Part shown: positions 7,442-14,955 of the stretch, one piece after another
How positions within the stretch are numbered: the stretch's first letter is position 1
How the letters are laid out: every line of letters starts with the position of its first letter
Assembly: GCF_000336875.1 (NCBI RefSeq)
Contig: NZ_AOJK01000040.1
Span: forward strand, 8,877-67,043
DNA: 58,167 bases
Source: Halorubrum californiense DSM 19288
GTDB taxonomy: Archaea; Halobacteriota; Halobacteria; Halobacteriales; Haloferacaceae
Direction of reading: 5' to 3'
The notes under the pieces: model-generated
The model's database searches: none
Seen by the model: only the letters and a program-made list of their open reading frames with translations
What the model was told of the DNA's origin: nothing
Translations under genes and position numbers: made by a program

Positions 7442-7891
7442 ATGACAGACGACGGCGCGGGGGGCGGCGACGGCATGGGTGGCGGCGAGCGCGGGGACGA
7501 CAGCGGCGAGCGTCCGAACGGCGACTCCGAGACGGTCCCGCTCGTCGTTATCGACGGCGACGAGCGCGTCGAACTCGACGTCGAACGCGGCCGCAACCTG
7601 CGTCGCGTCCTGCTCGACGCCGGGCTGTCGCCGTACGCGCCCGCGACCCGCCGACTGAACTGCGGCGGACGAGGGATCTGTGCCACCTGCGGCGTCCGCG
7701 TCCGCGAGGGACCGCCAGCGGAACACTGGCACGACCGCCTCGCCGACCGGTTCGGCTACCCGCGGCTCTCCTGTCAAATTCCGGTCGACCGCCCGATGAC
7801 GGTCGGGCTCGTCGACAAGCGCGTGTGGGGCGGGCGTCGGTCCGACACGAGCGATAGCGGGAAGGACGGATGGCCAGATCGGAGTCGCTGA
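7442..7891 (+). CDS. 2Fe-2S ferredoxin-like protein
   Basis: 149 residues. After an acidic and glycine-rich N-terminal 30 residues comes a beta-grasp ferredoxin domain with ligands C74, C80, C83 and C111 (C-x5-C-x2-C-x27-C), the adrenodoxin/putidaredoxin-like spacing. The motif is LNCGGRGICATCGV and the last cysteine sits in RLSCQIPV. It would carry single electrons in the cytoplasm. ATG 7442 is chosen over 7415 because the extra nine residues are not conserved-looking. It is divergent from birA. Partner reductase is not in the window. Confidence 0.88.
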   Translation: MTDDGAGGGDGMGGGERGDDSGERPNGDSETVPLVVIDGDERVELDVERGRNLRRVLLDAGLSPYAPATRRLNCGGRGICATCGVRVREGPPAEHWHDRLADRFGYPRLSCQIPVDRPMTVGLVDKRVWGGRRSDTSDSGKDGWPDRSR

Positions 7892-8032
7892 GCGCCGCGA
7901 ACCGACTGCCCCCACACCTCGTTTCCGGTGAAACGACGAACGATACCGAGTCACACGAGACCGCGGGCCAACGAGCGATTCGGCGGCCGATCGCGGCACA
8001 AAAGCCAAGTCCGCGGGCCCGAACGGTCCGGT

Positions 8033-8605
8033 ATGCAACCCTCCAAGGAGCGCGAGTCGTCCGACGACGACCCGATGGACGACCTCGACGACCTCCTCGA
8101 CGACGACCTCGCGGGCGGCGAGGGGGCGTCAGACGCCGATTCCGGCGGCGCCGCGGCCGCGACGCCGAGCGCGGGGAGCGCCGAGAGCGCGGGCGGCTCC
8201 GGGCGGATCGGCGTCTCCGGTCGGTGGTTCTCCGGGAAGGCGTTCGCCCTCGCGCTCGTCACCGTCGCGGTCGGGGTGTTCGTCGGCGGCCTGATCCCGC
8301 TCATCGGCGGGACGGTCGGGACCGCGGGCGGCGTGTTCCTCGCCGCGTTCCTGCTCGGACTCGTCCTCTCGACGCGCCGGTACGTCGAGACGGGGATCGC
8401 CGGGGGCGCGGCGGGCGCGGTCATTATACTGACCAGTATTCCCGAAATAGCCTACCTTACGTCCGGGATCGACTACCTCCAACAGTGGGGTGGGCCGTTA
8501 CTGGCCGTTGGCGGTGGGGCGGGGGTGGGGCTCGCGCTCGCGCTGCTCGGCCACTACTTCGGTCGTGACCTGCGCGCGGGGCTCAGTCAAGATATCGGCG
8601 AGTGA
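8033..8605 (+). CDS. Multi-pass membrane protein with acidic N-terminal tail
   Basis: 190 residues. The first 65 are acidic and low-complexity (MDDLDDLLDDDL, then an Ala/Gly/Ser stretch). Four hydrophobic segments follow at about 70-90, 92-110, 118-140 and 150-172, with glycine-rich faces (GGLIPLIGGTVGTAGG). This glycine zipper pattern and length recall DUF456-like or DUF5518-like haloarchaeal membrane proteins, but I cannot assign it. ATG 8033 follows a short spacer after ferredoxin. Start and membrane topology are inferred from hydrophobicity only. Confidence 0.7.
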   Translation: MQPSKERESSDDDPMDDLDDLLDDDLAGGEGASDADSGGAAAATPSAGSAESAGGSGRIGVSGRWFSGKAFALALVTVAVGVFVGGLIPLIGGTVGTAGGVFLAAFLLGLVLSTRRYVETGIAGGAAGAVIILTSIPEIAYLTSGIDYLQQWGGPLLAVGGGAGVGLALALLGHYFGRDLRAGLSQDIGE

Positions 8606-8633
8606 GGCGTCGCGGCCGACCGTATCGACCGCT

Positions 8634-9575
8634 TTAGTGCGCCCGGAGCGCGTCTTCGACGCCGACGTAGGCGGCGATCTCGTGGCGTTCGAGAACGAGG
8701 AAGCCGGCGAGGATCGCGACGAAGCCGAGGATCGCCTCCGCCTCGATCAGGCTACCGAGCAGGACCCAGCTCCCGACCGCGGCGACGACCGGCTCCGCGT
8801 AGCCGACGAGGTGGAGTTGGGTCGGTCCGACCTCGTCGAGCAGCGCGAAGTAGATCAGGAACGCGACGACGCCCGACAGCAGCGTGAGATACGACAGCGA
8901 CGCGACCGACGTCGCGTTCCAGACGATCGCCGCGGGCGACTCGCCGAGCAGGGCGGCGCCCACGAACAGGAGCCCGGCGCCGGAGACCATCGCCCACCCC
9001 TGTAACGCGGCGATCGGGAGGTCGGTGCGGAGCGGGCGGAGCAGCACGGCGCCCAGCGAGAAGGCGACCGCGCCGGCGAACGCGAGCGCGACGCCGAAGA
9101 GCGCGGCGCTACCGAGCCCCGCCTCCATCGGGTCGGCGATCACGATCACGCCGAGAACGCCGAGGGCGAACCCGCCGATCTCGAGGGGACCGAGGCGCTC
9201 GTTCGGGAGGAGGACGGCGGCGAACGTCGCGGTCAACACCGGCGCGAGGCTCACGACCACAGCGGCGACCCCGCCCGAGATGCGGAGTTCCGCGACGTAG
9301 AGGAATCCGTGGTACGCGGCGATCACGAAGGCACCGGCGACGGCGACCCCGAGCCACTCGTCGCGGCCCCGGGGGACCGTCCTCCCGGAGGCGACCGCGG
9401 CGAAGCCTAACACGATGGCGCCGGCGACGACGTAGCGCACGCCGGCGAACAGCAGCGGCGGGAAGTAGTGTAACCCGGCCTCGATGGCGACGAAGGAGGT
9501 GCCCCACAGCGTCGCGAGGAGGACGAACGCCGCGAGGATCGATTCGGGAGTAGAGAGTAGGTTTCGCAGCTTCAT
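8634..9575 (-). CDS. EamA-family (DMT) transporter
   Basis: 313 residues with ten hydrophobic segments in two EamA repeats. The first starts LLATLWGTSFVAIEAGLHYF with FAGVRYVVAGAIVL, typical of the repeat; the second begins near residue 150. Family members export amino acids, metabolites or nucleotides in the drug/metabolite transporter superfamily. ATG 9575 is used; an upstream TTG would add five residues. It is divergent from an Lrp-type regulator across 182 bp, a common regulator/exporter arrangement that suggests amino-acid efflux. Substrate is unknown. Confidence 0.9.
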   Translation of the reverse strand: MKLRNLLSTPESILAAFVLLATLWGTSFVAIEAGLHYFPPLLFAGVRYVVAGAIVLGFAAVASGRTVPRGRDEWLGVAVAGAFVIAAYHGFLYVAELRISGGVAAVVVSLAPVLTATFAAVLLPNERLGPLEIGGFALGVLGVIVIADPMEAGLGSAALFGVALAFAGAVAFSLGAVLLRPLRTDLPIAALQGWAMVSGAGLLFVGAALLGESPAAIVWNATSVASLSYLTLLSGVVAFLIYFALLDEVGPTQLHLVGYAEPVVAAVGSWVLLGSLIEAEAILGFVAILAGFLVLERHEIAAYVGVEDALRAH

Positions 9576-9723
9576 TGGCTGTCTGTTCAAAATTATCTGA
9601 GATAGTTAAGCTCGTCTCTCGGATAGGCCGACATCGAAAACGAACAATCACACATACGAATTACGTGCGATACGGTCCCGAAACGAGCGCGAATCTTGAA
9701 CTCGACTCCAACCGTATCGGTCG

Positions 9724-9733
9724 TAATATATAA
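9724..9733 (+). promoter_or_regulatory. TATA box of the Lrp-type gene
   Basis: TAATATATAA lies 25 nt before the ATG at 9758, the expected position for a leaderless transcript. On the minus strand an AT-rich TTAACTAT (around 9602-9609) can serve the divergent transporter. Confidence 0.7.
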
Positions 9734-9757
9734 CAGACTATCACGGGAAGGGGGCGT

Positions 9758-10240
9758 ATGGACGAGCGCGACGTGCGGCTGTTGAAGGCCATCTCCGATC
9801 TGGGCACCGGGAGTCCGGAGCGGCTCCACGAGGAGACGGGGATACCGGTGTCGACGATCCACTACCGACTGAACAACCTCCGCGAGGACGGCGTCATCGA
9901 GAACGACCTGTACGACCTCGACCACGAGGCGCTCGGGCTCGGCGTCACCGTCATCGTCGAGGTGCTCGCGAGCTACGAGGGCCCCTACGAGGAGTTCGCG
10001 GACGAGCTGTTGGCGGTGGAGGGCGTCACGGAGGCGTTCTTCACGATGGGGGAGACGGACTTCGTCGTCCTCGCGCGGCTCTCCTCGTCGGACACCGTCG
10101 AACGCCTCATCAGCGACTTCGAGGCGATCCCCGAGGTCGAGCGCACGAACTCGACGTTCACCATCGCGACGCTGCGCGACGAGCCGCGCGCGCCGGCGAC
10201 GTACGACCTCGACACGCTGATCGAAGAACTGACCGACTGA
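9758..10240 (+). CDS. Lrp/AsnC-family transcriptional regulator
   Basis: 160 residues. The N-terminal HTH (about 1-55) reads MDERDVRLLKAISDLGTGSP then STIHYRLNNLREDGVI. The C-terminal RAM/AsnC ligand-binding domain (about 65-145) has an open beta-alpha-beta-beta-alpha-beta pattern including GVTEAFFTMGETDFVV, where GETD-x-V is the family hallmark. Such regulators respond to amino acids. Its position divergent from the EamA transporter supports local control of that gene. Confidence 0.92.
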   Translation: MDERDVRLLKAISDLGTGSPERLHEETGIPVSTIHYRLNNLREDGVIENDLYDLDHEALGLGVTVIVEVLASYEGPYEEFADELLAVEGVTEAFFTMGETDFVVLARLSSSDTVERLISDFEAIPEVERTNSTFTIATLRDEPRAPATYDLDTLIEELTD

Positions 10241-10247
10241 CCGGAGC

Positions 10248-10772
10248 TCACTCGGGCGTCAGCGAGGCGCCGACCGAGCGCTCGACGTACAACAGCAACA
10301 CGAGCCCGAGTATCACGGTGCCGTAGGCGAGCGCGGCGAACAGCGCGTCCAGCGTCGACGAGTACTCGGTGGTGCGGAAGATGATCACCTTCCGGACCAT
10401 CGCGATGACGCCGGTGTAGATCACCAGCCTGACGATCCGCCGGGTGTCGCTCTGCTCGATGTATGCGACGACCGTCTCGTACACCTCGACGATGATGAGA
10501 AGCAGGAGCCCCGTCTCGATGAACCCGATGACGACGTTCGGGTCCGTGATCTCTCCCGTCGGGACGGATTCCGCGATCTGGATCGCGAGGTCGACGACGC
10601 CGATGCCGAAGAGCAGGGCGAAAAGCGCGGCCGCGGCCAGTTCGACGCCGTGGATGAAGCGGTTCGTCACCTGAGAGACGCGGTCGCTACGCGTCTTCGC
10701 GACTGACGGGTTGGGCGTCCCGTCCGGCGAGGGCGGGTCGTCCGACGAGTCGGCCGGGGGCGAGTCTGCCAT
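10248..10772 (-). CDS. PsiE-like membrane protein
   Basis: 174 residues. A polar, proline-rich N-terminus (1-35) precedes four hydrophobic helices at about 42-66, 80-102, 113-132 and 146-166. Conserved-looking polar residues between helices include VEVYETVVAYIEQSD and RKVIIFRTTEYSS, which fit the phosphate-starvation-inducible PsiE family. Function of the family is poorly known. It converges with the Lrp-type gene, stops separated by 7 nt. Confidence 0.75.
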   Translation of the reverse strand: MADSPPADSSDDPPSPDGTPNPSVAKTRSDRVSQVTNRFIHGVELAAAALFALLFGIGVVDLAIQIAESVPTGEITDPNVVIGFIETGLLLLIIVEVYETVVAYIEQSDTRRIVRLVIYTGVIAMVRKVIIFRTTEYSSTLDALFAALAYGTVILGLVLLLYVERSVGASLTPE

Positions 10773-10841
10773 CTGGAGTCCCTCGTTGGGAGGGAGGGTC
10801 TCCCGACAGGTAAAAAGCGGGCCTAACCGACGCAGCGGTCG

Positions 10842-12725
10842 TTACGACCGCTTCCCGATCTCCTCGCGCAACACGTCTGAGACGACCTCGCCGTCGGCCT
10901 TCCCGCGGAGCGCGCCCATCGCCTCGCCCATCAGCCCGGAGAACGCGCCCATCCCCTCGGCCTCGATCTGATCGGCGTTGCGCTCGACGACCTCGACGAC
11001 CGCCTCGCGCACTTCCGCCTCGCTCACACCCGAGAGCCCCGCCTCTTCGACGGCCTCGGCGGCGGACAGCGAGGGGTCCTCCGCGAGCGTCGTCAGCACC
11101 TCGGGGACGCCCTCCTTCGCGAGGTCGCCGTCCTCCACGAGGTCGAACAGGGCGAGGAAGTGGCCGTCCGTGAGGTTCTCGACGGGGGCGCCGTCGCGCC
11201 GGATCTCCGTCGTCGTCGACTCCAGCGTCGACGCCGCGAACGTGGGGTCGACGCCGCGCTCGACCGCCGCCTCGAACAGCGGGAACCGCTGGCCGAACGC
11301 GACTTGCTCGGCGAGGCCGGCGTCGAGCCCGAACTCGTCGGCGTACCGCGCCGCCTTCTCGTCGATCAGCTCGGGAGTGTCGACGTCGGAGGGGTCCGGT
11401 TCGACCGGCGGCACGTCCGTCTCTGGGTACATGCGCGCCGCGCCCGGGAGCGGCCGGAGGTAGCGCGTGGTCCCGTCGTCGTTCGCGCCGCGGGTCTCCT
11501 CGGGGACGCCCTCGATGGCGGTCTCGGCGCGCTCAGCGGCCGCCTCGATCGCGAGGTCGGCCGTCTCCGGGTCTGCCGCGACGATGGCGACCGCGTCGTC
11601 TTCGCCGACGCCGACCGCGTCGCGGAGGGCGTCGACCTCGGCCTCGGTCACACCGTACGCGGGCAGCTCGTCGGTGTGGAAGATGCCGCCCGCGCCGTGG
11701 CGCTTCGCGTGGTCGGAGAACTCTGTGCCGAGCCGGCGGTCCGCCTGAATTTCGCGGCCGACGAGGCCGTCGAAGCCGAACAGCGGGACCGCGGTCACCT
11801 TCCCGCCCGAGTCGAGCGCGCCGCGGATGACGCCCGACTCGGTGTCGGCGAAGGTGTCGGTCACGTCCGTCACGTCCCCGACGCTCGCGTCGCGCTCGCG
11901 GAGTTCGTCGCGAATCTTCAGGAGCTCGGCCTGTCGGCCGACCTCGCCGCGGACGATGTCCTCGATCCCCTGGAGGTCTTGGACGCCCTTCACCTCGACG
12001 CGCGCGCCGTCGGCGATGGAGACGTTCACGTCCTGCCGGATCGTGCCGAGCCCGCGCTTGACCGCGCCGGTCGAGCGGAGCAGCATCCCGATGCGCTCTG
12101 CGGCCTGCCGCGCGCCCTCGGGGCTGCGGATGTCCGGGCCCGTGCCGATCTCGACGAGGGGGACGCCGAGGCGGTCGAGCGAGTAGACGACGCCCTCGTC
12201 GGTCTCCTCGACGCGCTTCGCGGACTCCTCTTCGAGCATGAGGTCGACGACGGACACCGAGCCCGACTCGGTCTCGATCTCGCCGTCCTGTCCGAGCAGG
12301 ATGGAGCGCTGGAAGCCGGAGGTGTTCGAGCCGTCGATCACGAGCTTCCGCATGACGTGGGCCTGATCGACGACGGAGAGGTCGAGCAGGTCGGCGATCT
12401 GGAGCGCCACCGAGAGCGCCTCGTCGTCGACCCGGCGCGGCGGCTCGTCGTCCTCCTCGACGAGGCAGGTCGTGTCGTACGCGAGGTAGGTGAACTCGCG
12501 GTCGACGCGGCTCTCCTCCATCGCGGCGTCGTCAAGCTCGCCCAACTCGCTCTTCGTCGGGTGGAGCTGCCGGGTGATCGACCGGTCGGACTCGTCCGGG
12601 TCGCGCTCGACGGTCGGGGAGTCGCAGAACAGCTTGGTCTCAGTGTCGAGCTGCTGGTGGATCTCCAGTCCGGCGACGAGCCCCAGCTCCTCGTAGTCGT
12701 ACTCGGGGGTCGCGTCCGTACTCAT
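10842..12725 (-). CDS. gatE: Glutamyl-tRNA(Gln) amidotransferase subunit E
   Basis: 627 residues. It begins with the GatB/E cradle core: YEELGLVAGLEIHQQLDTET, then the Cys-rich LFCDSP. A mid-section AspRS-like insertion domain (about 300-420), the archaeal GatE hallmark that GatB lacks, is followed by helical and YqeY tail domains (ending EGMGAFSGLMGEAMGALRGK). With GatD it converts Glu-tRNA(Gln) to Gln-tRNA(Gln); GatD is not in this window. Start at ATG 12725 follows a TATA-like ACTAAAAGGG (12750-12759, minus). Upstream in-frame codons run into repetitive DNA and are not used. Confidence 0.95.
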   Translation of the reverse strand: MSTDATPEYDYEELGLVAGLEIHQQLDTETKLFCDSPTVERDPDESDRSITRQLHPTKSELGELDDAAMEESRVDREFTYLAYDTTCLVEEDDEPPRRVDDEALSVALQIADLLDLSVVDQAHVMRKLVIDGSNTSGFQRSILLGQDGEIETESGSVSVVDLMLEEESAKRVEETDEGVVYSLDRLGVPLVEIGTGPDIRSPEGARQAAERIGMLLRSTGAVKRGLGTIRQDVNVSIADGARVEVKGVQDLQGIEDIVRGEVGRQAELLKIRDELRERDASVGDVTDVTDTFADTESGVIRGALDSGGKVTAVPLFGFDGLVGREIQADRRLGTEFSDHAKRHGAGGIFHTDELPAYGVTEAEVDALRDAVGVGEDDAVAIVAADPETADLAIEAAAERAETAIEGVPEETRGANDDGTTRYLRPLPGAARMYPETDVPPVEPDPSDVDTPELIDEKAARYADEFGLDAGLAEQVAFGQRFPLFEAAVERGVDPTFAASTLESTTTEIRRDGAPVENLTDGHFLALFDLVEDGDLAKEGVPEVLTTLAEDPSLSAAEAVEEAGLSGVSEAEVREAVVEVVERNADQIEAEGMGAFSGLMGEAMGALRGKADGEVVSDVLREEIGKRS

Positions 12726-12793
12726 TACGCCACACTCCGACGGCGCGCGACTAAAAGGGTGGCAGTTCGCGCGGGTGAGGGGAACGACAAGCA

Positions 12794-12932
12794 CCAAACA
12801 GCCGATGCGGTGGCGCGTGCCTGCGAGCGGCCGCCCTCGGCGGCCGCGAGTCAGCACGCGCGAGGGAGTCGCGAGCGACCGAAGGAAGCGAGCGACGAGG
12901 CTGGGGAGGTGTGAGGCCGCGGTGCTGTTTGG
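12794..12932. repeat. Nested-hairpin intergenic element, unit A
   Basis: Three nested or adjacent stems are visible: CCAAACAGC (12794-12802) with GCTGTTTGG (12924-12932); GCGCGTGC (12813-12820) with GCACGCGC (12854-12861); CGGCCGCC (12828-12835) with GGCGGCCG (12839-12846, 3-nt loop). Between the second stem and the outer arm is a purine-rich run of GCGAGCGA and CGAAGGAAGC type. It has no sensible ORF. This resembles the intergenic, GA-rich repeats seen scattered in Halorubrum-type genomes, but that is from memory. Confidence 0.5.
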
Positions 12933-12949
12933 GGTGGGACTCAAACGGG

Positions 12950-13045
12950 CAGTCGCGAGGCTGTCGCAGGCGACGCAAGCACCGCACGGAGCGAGTGAAA
13001 CGAGCGACCGAGGAGCGCAGCGAGCGTGCGCCCGCCTCGCGACTG
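12950..13045. repeat. Nested-hairpin intergenic element, unit B
   Basis: Eleven-base perfect inverted arms CAGTCGCGAGG (12950-12960) and CCTCGCGACTG (13035-13045) enclose 74 nt. The interior repeats the purine-rich motif of unit A (ACGAGCGACCGAGGAGCG at about 13001-13018), so the two units look like diverged tandem copies. The motif GGGGCTTTGG follows the right arm. No coding potential is evident; an RNA or chromatin role cannot be told from sequence. Confidence 0.5.
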
Positions 13046-13204
13046 GGGCTTTGGAGACGTTTTCCATCGATCCGTGGTTCACGATTTACGAACGAGTAGC
13101 TGTGGCTCCGGAGGCAACCATCGCGCCACCAGGCAGATCTGAACAAAGTAAGTACTCGTCACGTAGTGGTCGAAAGGAATTGTGCGTGGGTGCTGTCGTG
13201 AACT

Positions 13205-13227
13205 GCCTCAGGGCTAACCCCAGAGGC
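13205..13227 (-). ncRNA. Putative right-end hairpin / omega-RNA 3' stem of the TnpB element
   Basis: GCCTC (13205-13209) pairs with GAGGC (13223-13227) and GGG (13211-13213) with CCC (13218-13220), a short stem-loop starting 11 nt past the tnpB stop codon. TnpB proteins use a guide RNA (omegaRNA) made from the tnpB 3' end and right end of the element. The position fits; the full RNA would extend into tnpB. Extent and function are inferred. Confidence 0.4.
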
Positions 13228-13237
13228 TTCCCGTGGT

Positions 13238-14515
13238 TTAATTGGACACTCCCACGATACCATCGGTCTGATGACCTCGCATGGCGTCGTGGGTCACGGT
13301 TGGGGCGTCCACGGCCCCCGATGCCTGCCGTCGCACCTTCCTGACTTGGGGAAGGCTGTTGAGACCAGGCACATTCCAGTCTTGATGTTTCATAATGCCT
13401 TTCACGGCGATGTTGACGCTTGCACTTCGGTCGCTGTGGTCTTGATGTCCGCATGACCGACATTTGAACCGCTTCTTGTTGCGGTTCACTCGTTCGGCGT
13501 GACCACACATTGGGCACCGTTGACTCGTCTTGTACGGGTCAATCCATCCGGTTGGAATCCCCTCAAACGATGCCTTGTACGACGTGTAGTATTGGAGAGT
13601 GCGGAAGGGGAGATGGTGTAAGCGTCGGTTCATCCGCGTTCCGTAGTCGATACTGTCGCGCATCTCTTTGAGGTCTTCAAAGACGATACACGGCTTGTCG
13701 AACTGCCGGCTCCACTCCACAATATACCGAGACACCTTGTGGAGTCTGTCGCGGACGAACCGTTTCTCGCGTCCTTCCAGCGTGGCGTGAATGCTATCTT
13801 TTCCCGCGTTCTGGACACGCTTTCGCATCGTGAAGTAGCGGTGGCGCTCAAACTTGATCTCGGGAAAGTCAATAACCAACGTGTCTTCGACATCATCTTC
13901 GAAGAGCGCAGTGAGAGCCACGTTGTCTTCGTTCACGTCTACGCCAATAACCGTTCGTGAGTCCAGTTTGTCTCGAACGGTCTGCTCGGTGTTGGTGACG
14001 GTAACGTGTAATTCAGGGTTCTCGTTTTGAAACAGGACTTCCGCCGTCCCAATCTTCCAATCGTCGCTCGTGAGCGCGGTTTTAAGGATGTCGTAGTGAG
14101 CACTGTCACCACAGAGGACGCCTTTGACGTGCTTGTAGGGTTTTGCGCTAATGCGGAACGCTACGTCGCCATCCTCGGTGAGCGTCAGGTTGTACCCTTC
14201 CTCGTAGTTTGCTCGGAGCGGGTAGGTGCCATCTTTGGTGTGGCTTGGCCGACCGAAGTCGTCGTACTCGTAGTAGTTCTCCATCGCATCAAGTGCTTTG
14301 GCGACAACACGCTGTGTCGTGTTTCTGACAAGATCGACATCGGCCGCCACGCGGCCGGGAATCGTGTCCCAATCTACGCCTTCTTTGGCGAGTCGAATGG
14401 TTTCGTTGTACGCCGACCGTGCCCTACGGGTAGCGTCTTTGAGCAGACTCTCGTTGTTACTCTGGACATCGAGTTGGAAGTCCAGCGTTTTGACGAGAGC
14501 CTGTGTGTCGGTCAT
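13238..14515 (-). CDS. tnpB: TnpB (IS200/IS605 accessory protein, RNA-guided nuclease family)
   Basis: 425 residues, within family range. RuvC residues are intact: D193 in IGVDVNEDNV, E280 in CIVFEDLKEM, and D362 in DHSDRSASVNIA. The zinc finger (C334, C337 and C352, C355: CPMCG, CRSCG) lies between RuvC-II and RuvC-III as usual. The N-terminal half is the WED/REC-like region (LDFQLDVQ start). TnpB family members cut DNA next to a TAM using an omegaRNA, as established for bacterial TnpBs; activity here is inferred. The C-terminus extends about 45 residues beyond RuvC-III and is basic. The start overlaps the stop of the 47-residue ORF by four bases. Base composition (less GC) differs from the chromosomal neighbours, consistent with transfer. 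Confidence 0.92.
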   Translation of the reverse strand: MTDTQALVKTLDFQLDVQSNNESLLKDATRRARSAYNETIRLAKEGVDWDTIPGRVAADVDLVRNTTQRVVAKALDAMENYYEYDDFGRPSHTKDGTYPLRANYEEGYNLTLTEDGDVAFRISAKPYKHVKGVLCGDSAHYDILKTALTSDDWKIGTAEVLFQNENPELHVTVTNTEQTVRDKLDSRTVIGVDVNEDNVALTALFEDDVEDTLVIDFPEIKFERHRYFTMRKRVQNAGKDSIHATLEGREKRFVRDRLHKVSRYIVEWSRQFDKPCIVFEDLKEMRDSIDYGTRMNRRLHHLPFRTLQYYTSYKASFEGIPTGWIDPYKTSQRCPMCGHAERVNRNKKRFKCRSCGHQDHSDRSASVNIAVKGIMKHQDWNVPGLNSLPQVRKVRRQASGAVDAPTVTHDAMRGHQTDGIVGVSN

Positions 14516-14655
14516 TCTTGATTATTGGGTTGGACATGACGGTAGTGAAGGAGGAGCGTACGGAGTACGCTGTCGAAACTCGTGTGCCCCTCCTCGTCCT
14601 TGAGTTCGTCAAGATCATCGTACACGGTGTTTGATACCTTAAGTTGCTTTGTCAC
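14512..14655 (-). CDS. 47-residue ribbon-helix-helix-like protein overlapping tnpB
   Basis: A GTG-started frame reads MTKQLKVSNTVYDDLDELKD, then an EEGHTSFDSVLRTLLLHYR helix, ending QPNNQE. A short N-terminal strand (KQLKVS), a helix, a turn and a second helix fit a ribbon-helix-helix or VapB-type antitoxin fold common upstream of haloarchaeal IS1341-type tnpB genes. The stop codon TGA (14514-14512) overlaps the tnpB ATG (14515-14513), so tnpB translation is probably coupled to it. TATA-like AGTATACTTT lies at 14681-14690, 26 nt from the GTG, giving a leaderless transcript. It may repress the shared promoter. Family name is uncertain; the reading frame and overlap are directly seen. Confidence 0.75.
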   Translation of the reverse strand: MTKQLKVSNTVYDDLDELKDEEGHTSFDSVLRTLLLHYRHVQPNNQE

Positions 14656-14680
14656 GTCTGTTGATTGTTTTCCATACTCA

Positions 14681-14711
14681 AAAGTATACTGCTAGTAACT
14701 CACAAGTAACT
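14681..14711 (-). promoter_or_regulatory. Promoter with direct repeats between the tnpB operon and tnpA remnant
   Basis: AGTATACTTT (14681-14690) is a good TATA box for leftward transcription of the 47-residue ORF and tnpB. Upstream of it AGTAACT occurs twice, at 14694-14700 and 14705-14711, 11 bp apart, so both face the same side of the helix. Ribbon-helix-helix proteins often bind such spaced direct repeats, and the 47-residue product is a candidate binder. The operator role is inferred. Confidence 0.4.
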
Positions 14712-14749
14712 TCAAAGAAGACATTTGAGTGGTAGCTACTCTGGTAGGT

Positions 14750-14955
14750 ATGGGTGAGAAGCAGTCGAATCACTCGGAATACAGCCTCAAATACCACTTC
14801 GTGTAATGTCGTCAAGCGGAGATTGACTGCTTACAAATCACCGACCTGTAATATACGACGTGTCGTCATGCGACTTTTGCATGATTCGAGAAATTACTGG
14901 AAGCGAGTCTTCGTGGTGTGTATGACGGGTACGGCTATGAGAAGTGGTTCGGATA
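14750..14955 (+). pseudogene. Degenerate TnpA (IS200-type Y1 transposase) remnant
   Basis: ATG 14750 opens MGEKQSNHSEYSLKYHFV and hits TAA at 14804. HSEYSLKYHFV followed by a Cys/Trp-Pro-Lys-Tyr-Arg segment is the usual N-terminus of IS200 TnpA. Beyond the stop the same frame continues as CRHATFA then, after more stops, FEKLLEASLRGVYDGYGYE, which resembles the next conserved helix of TnpA (L-x-x-L-x-E-V-x-D-E-Y-G-Y-E). The gene then runs into the tRNA 3' end without the HUH or Tyr motifs, so it is truncated as well as nonsense-ridden. It is divergent from tnpB, as in IS605 itself. Confidence 0.65.

Larger units (their letters stand above)
13199..14955 (-). mobile_element. IS200/IS605-family element, tnpA end truncated
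   Basis: Composed of tnpB (13238-14515), a small upstream ORF (14512-14655), and a broken divergent tnpA (14750 onward). The tnpB-distal boundary is placed next to the subterminal hairpin (13205-13227); the other boundary is taken as the 3' end of the tRNA gene at 14956. TnpB looks complete, whereas TnpA has internal stops and ends early, so the copy cannot mobilise itself. The octamer TGCGTGGG occurs both at 13183-13190, just outside the tnpB end, and at 14956-14963 in the tRNA; this may be chance. Exact ends are not determined. Confidence 0.65.

Noticed and set aside
12794-13045. CRISPR array or tRNA cluster in the hairpin region
   Set aside because: No regular repeat-spacer periodicity and no cloverleaf; only large inverted repeats.
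12726-13082. N-terminal extension of gatE through the repeat region
   Set aside because: The added residues are not GatE-like and come from a GA-rich repeat; the TATA-like box at 12750-12759 supports the ATG at 12725.
13199-14955. A full autonomous IS605 element
   Set aside because: tnpA has stops and is cut off next to the tRNA gene, so the copy is not autonomous.
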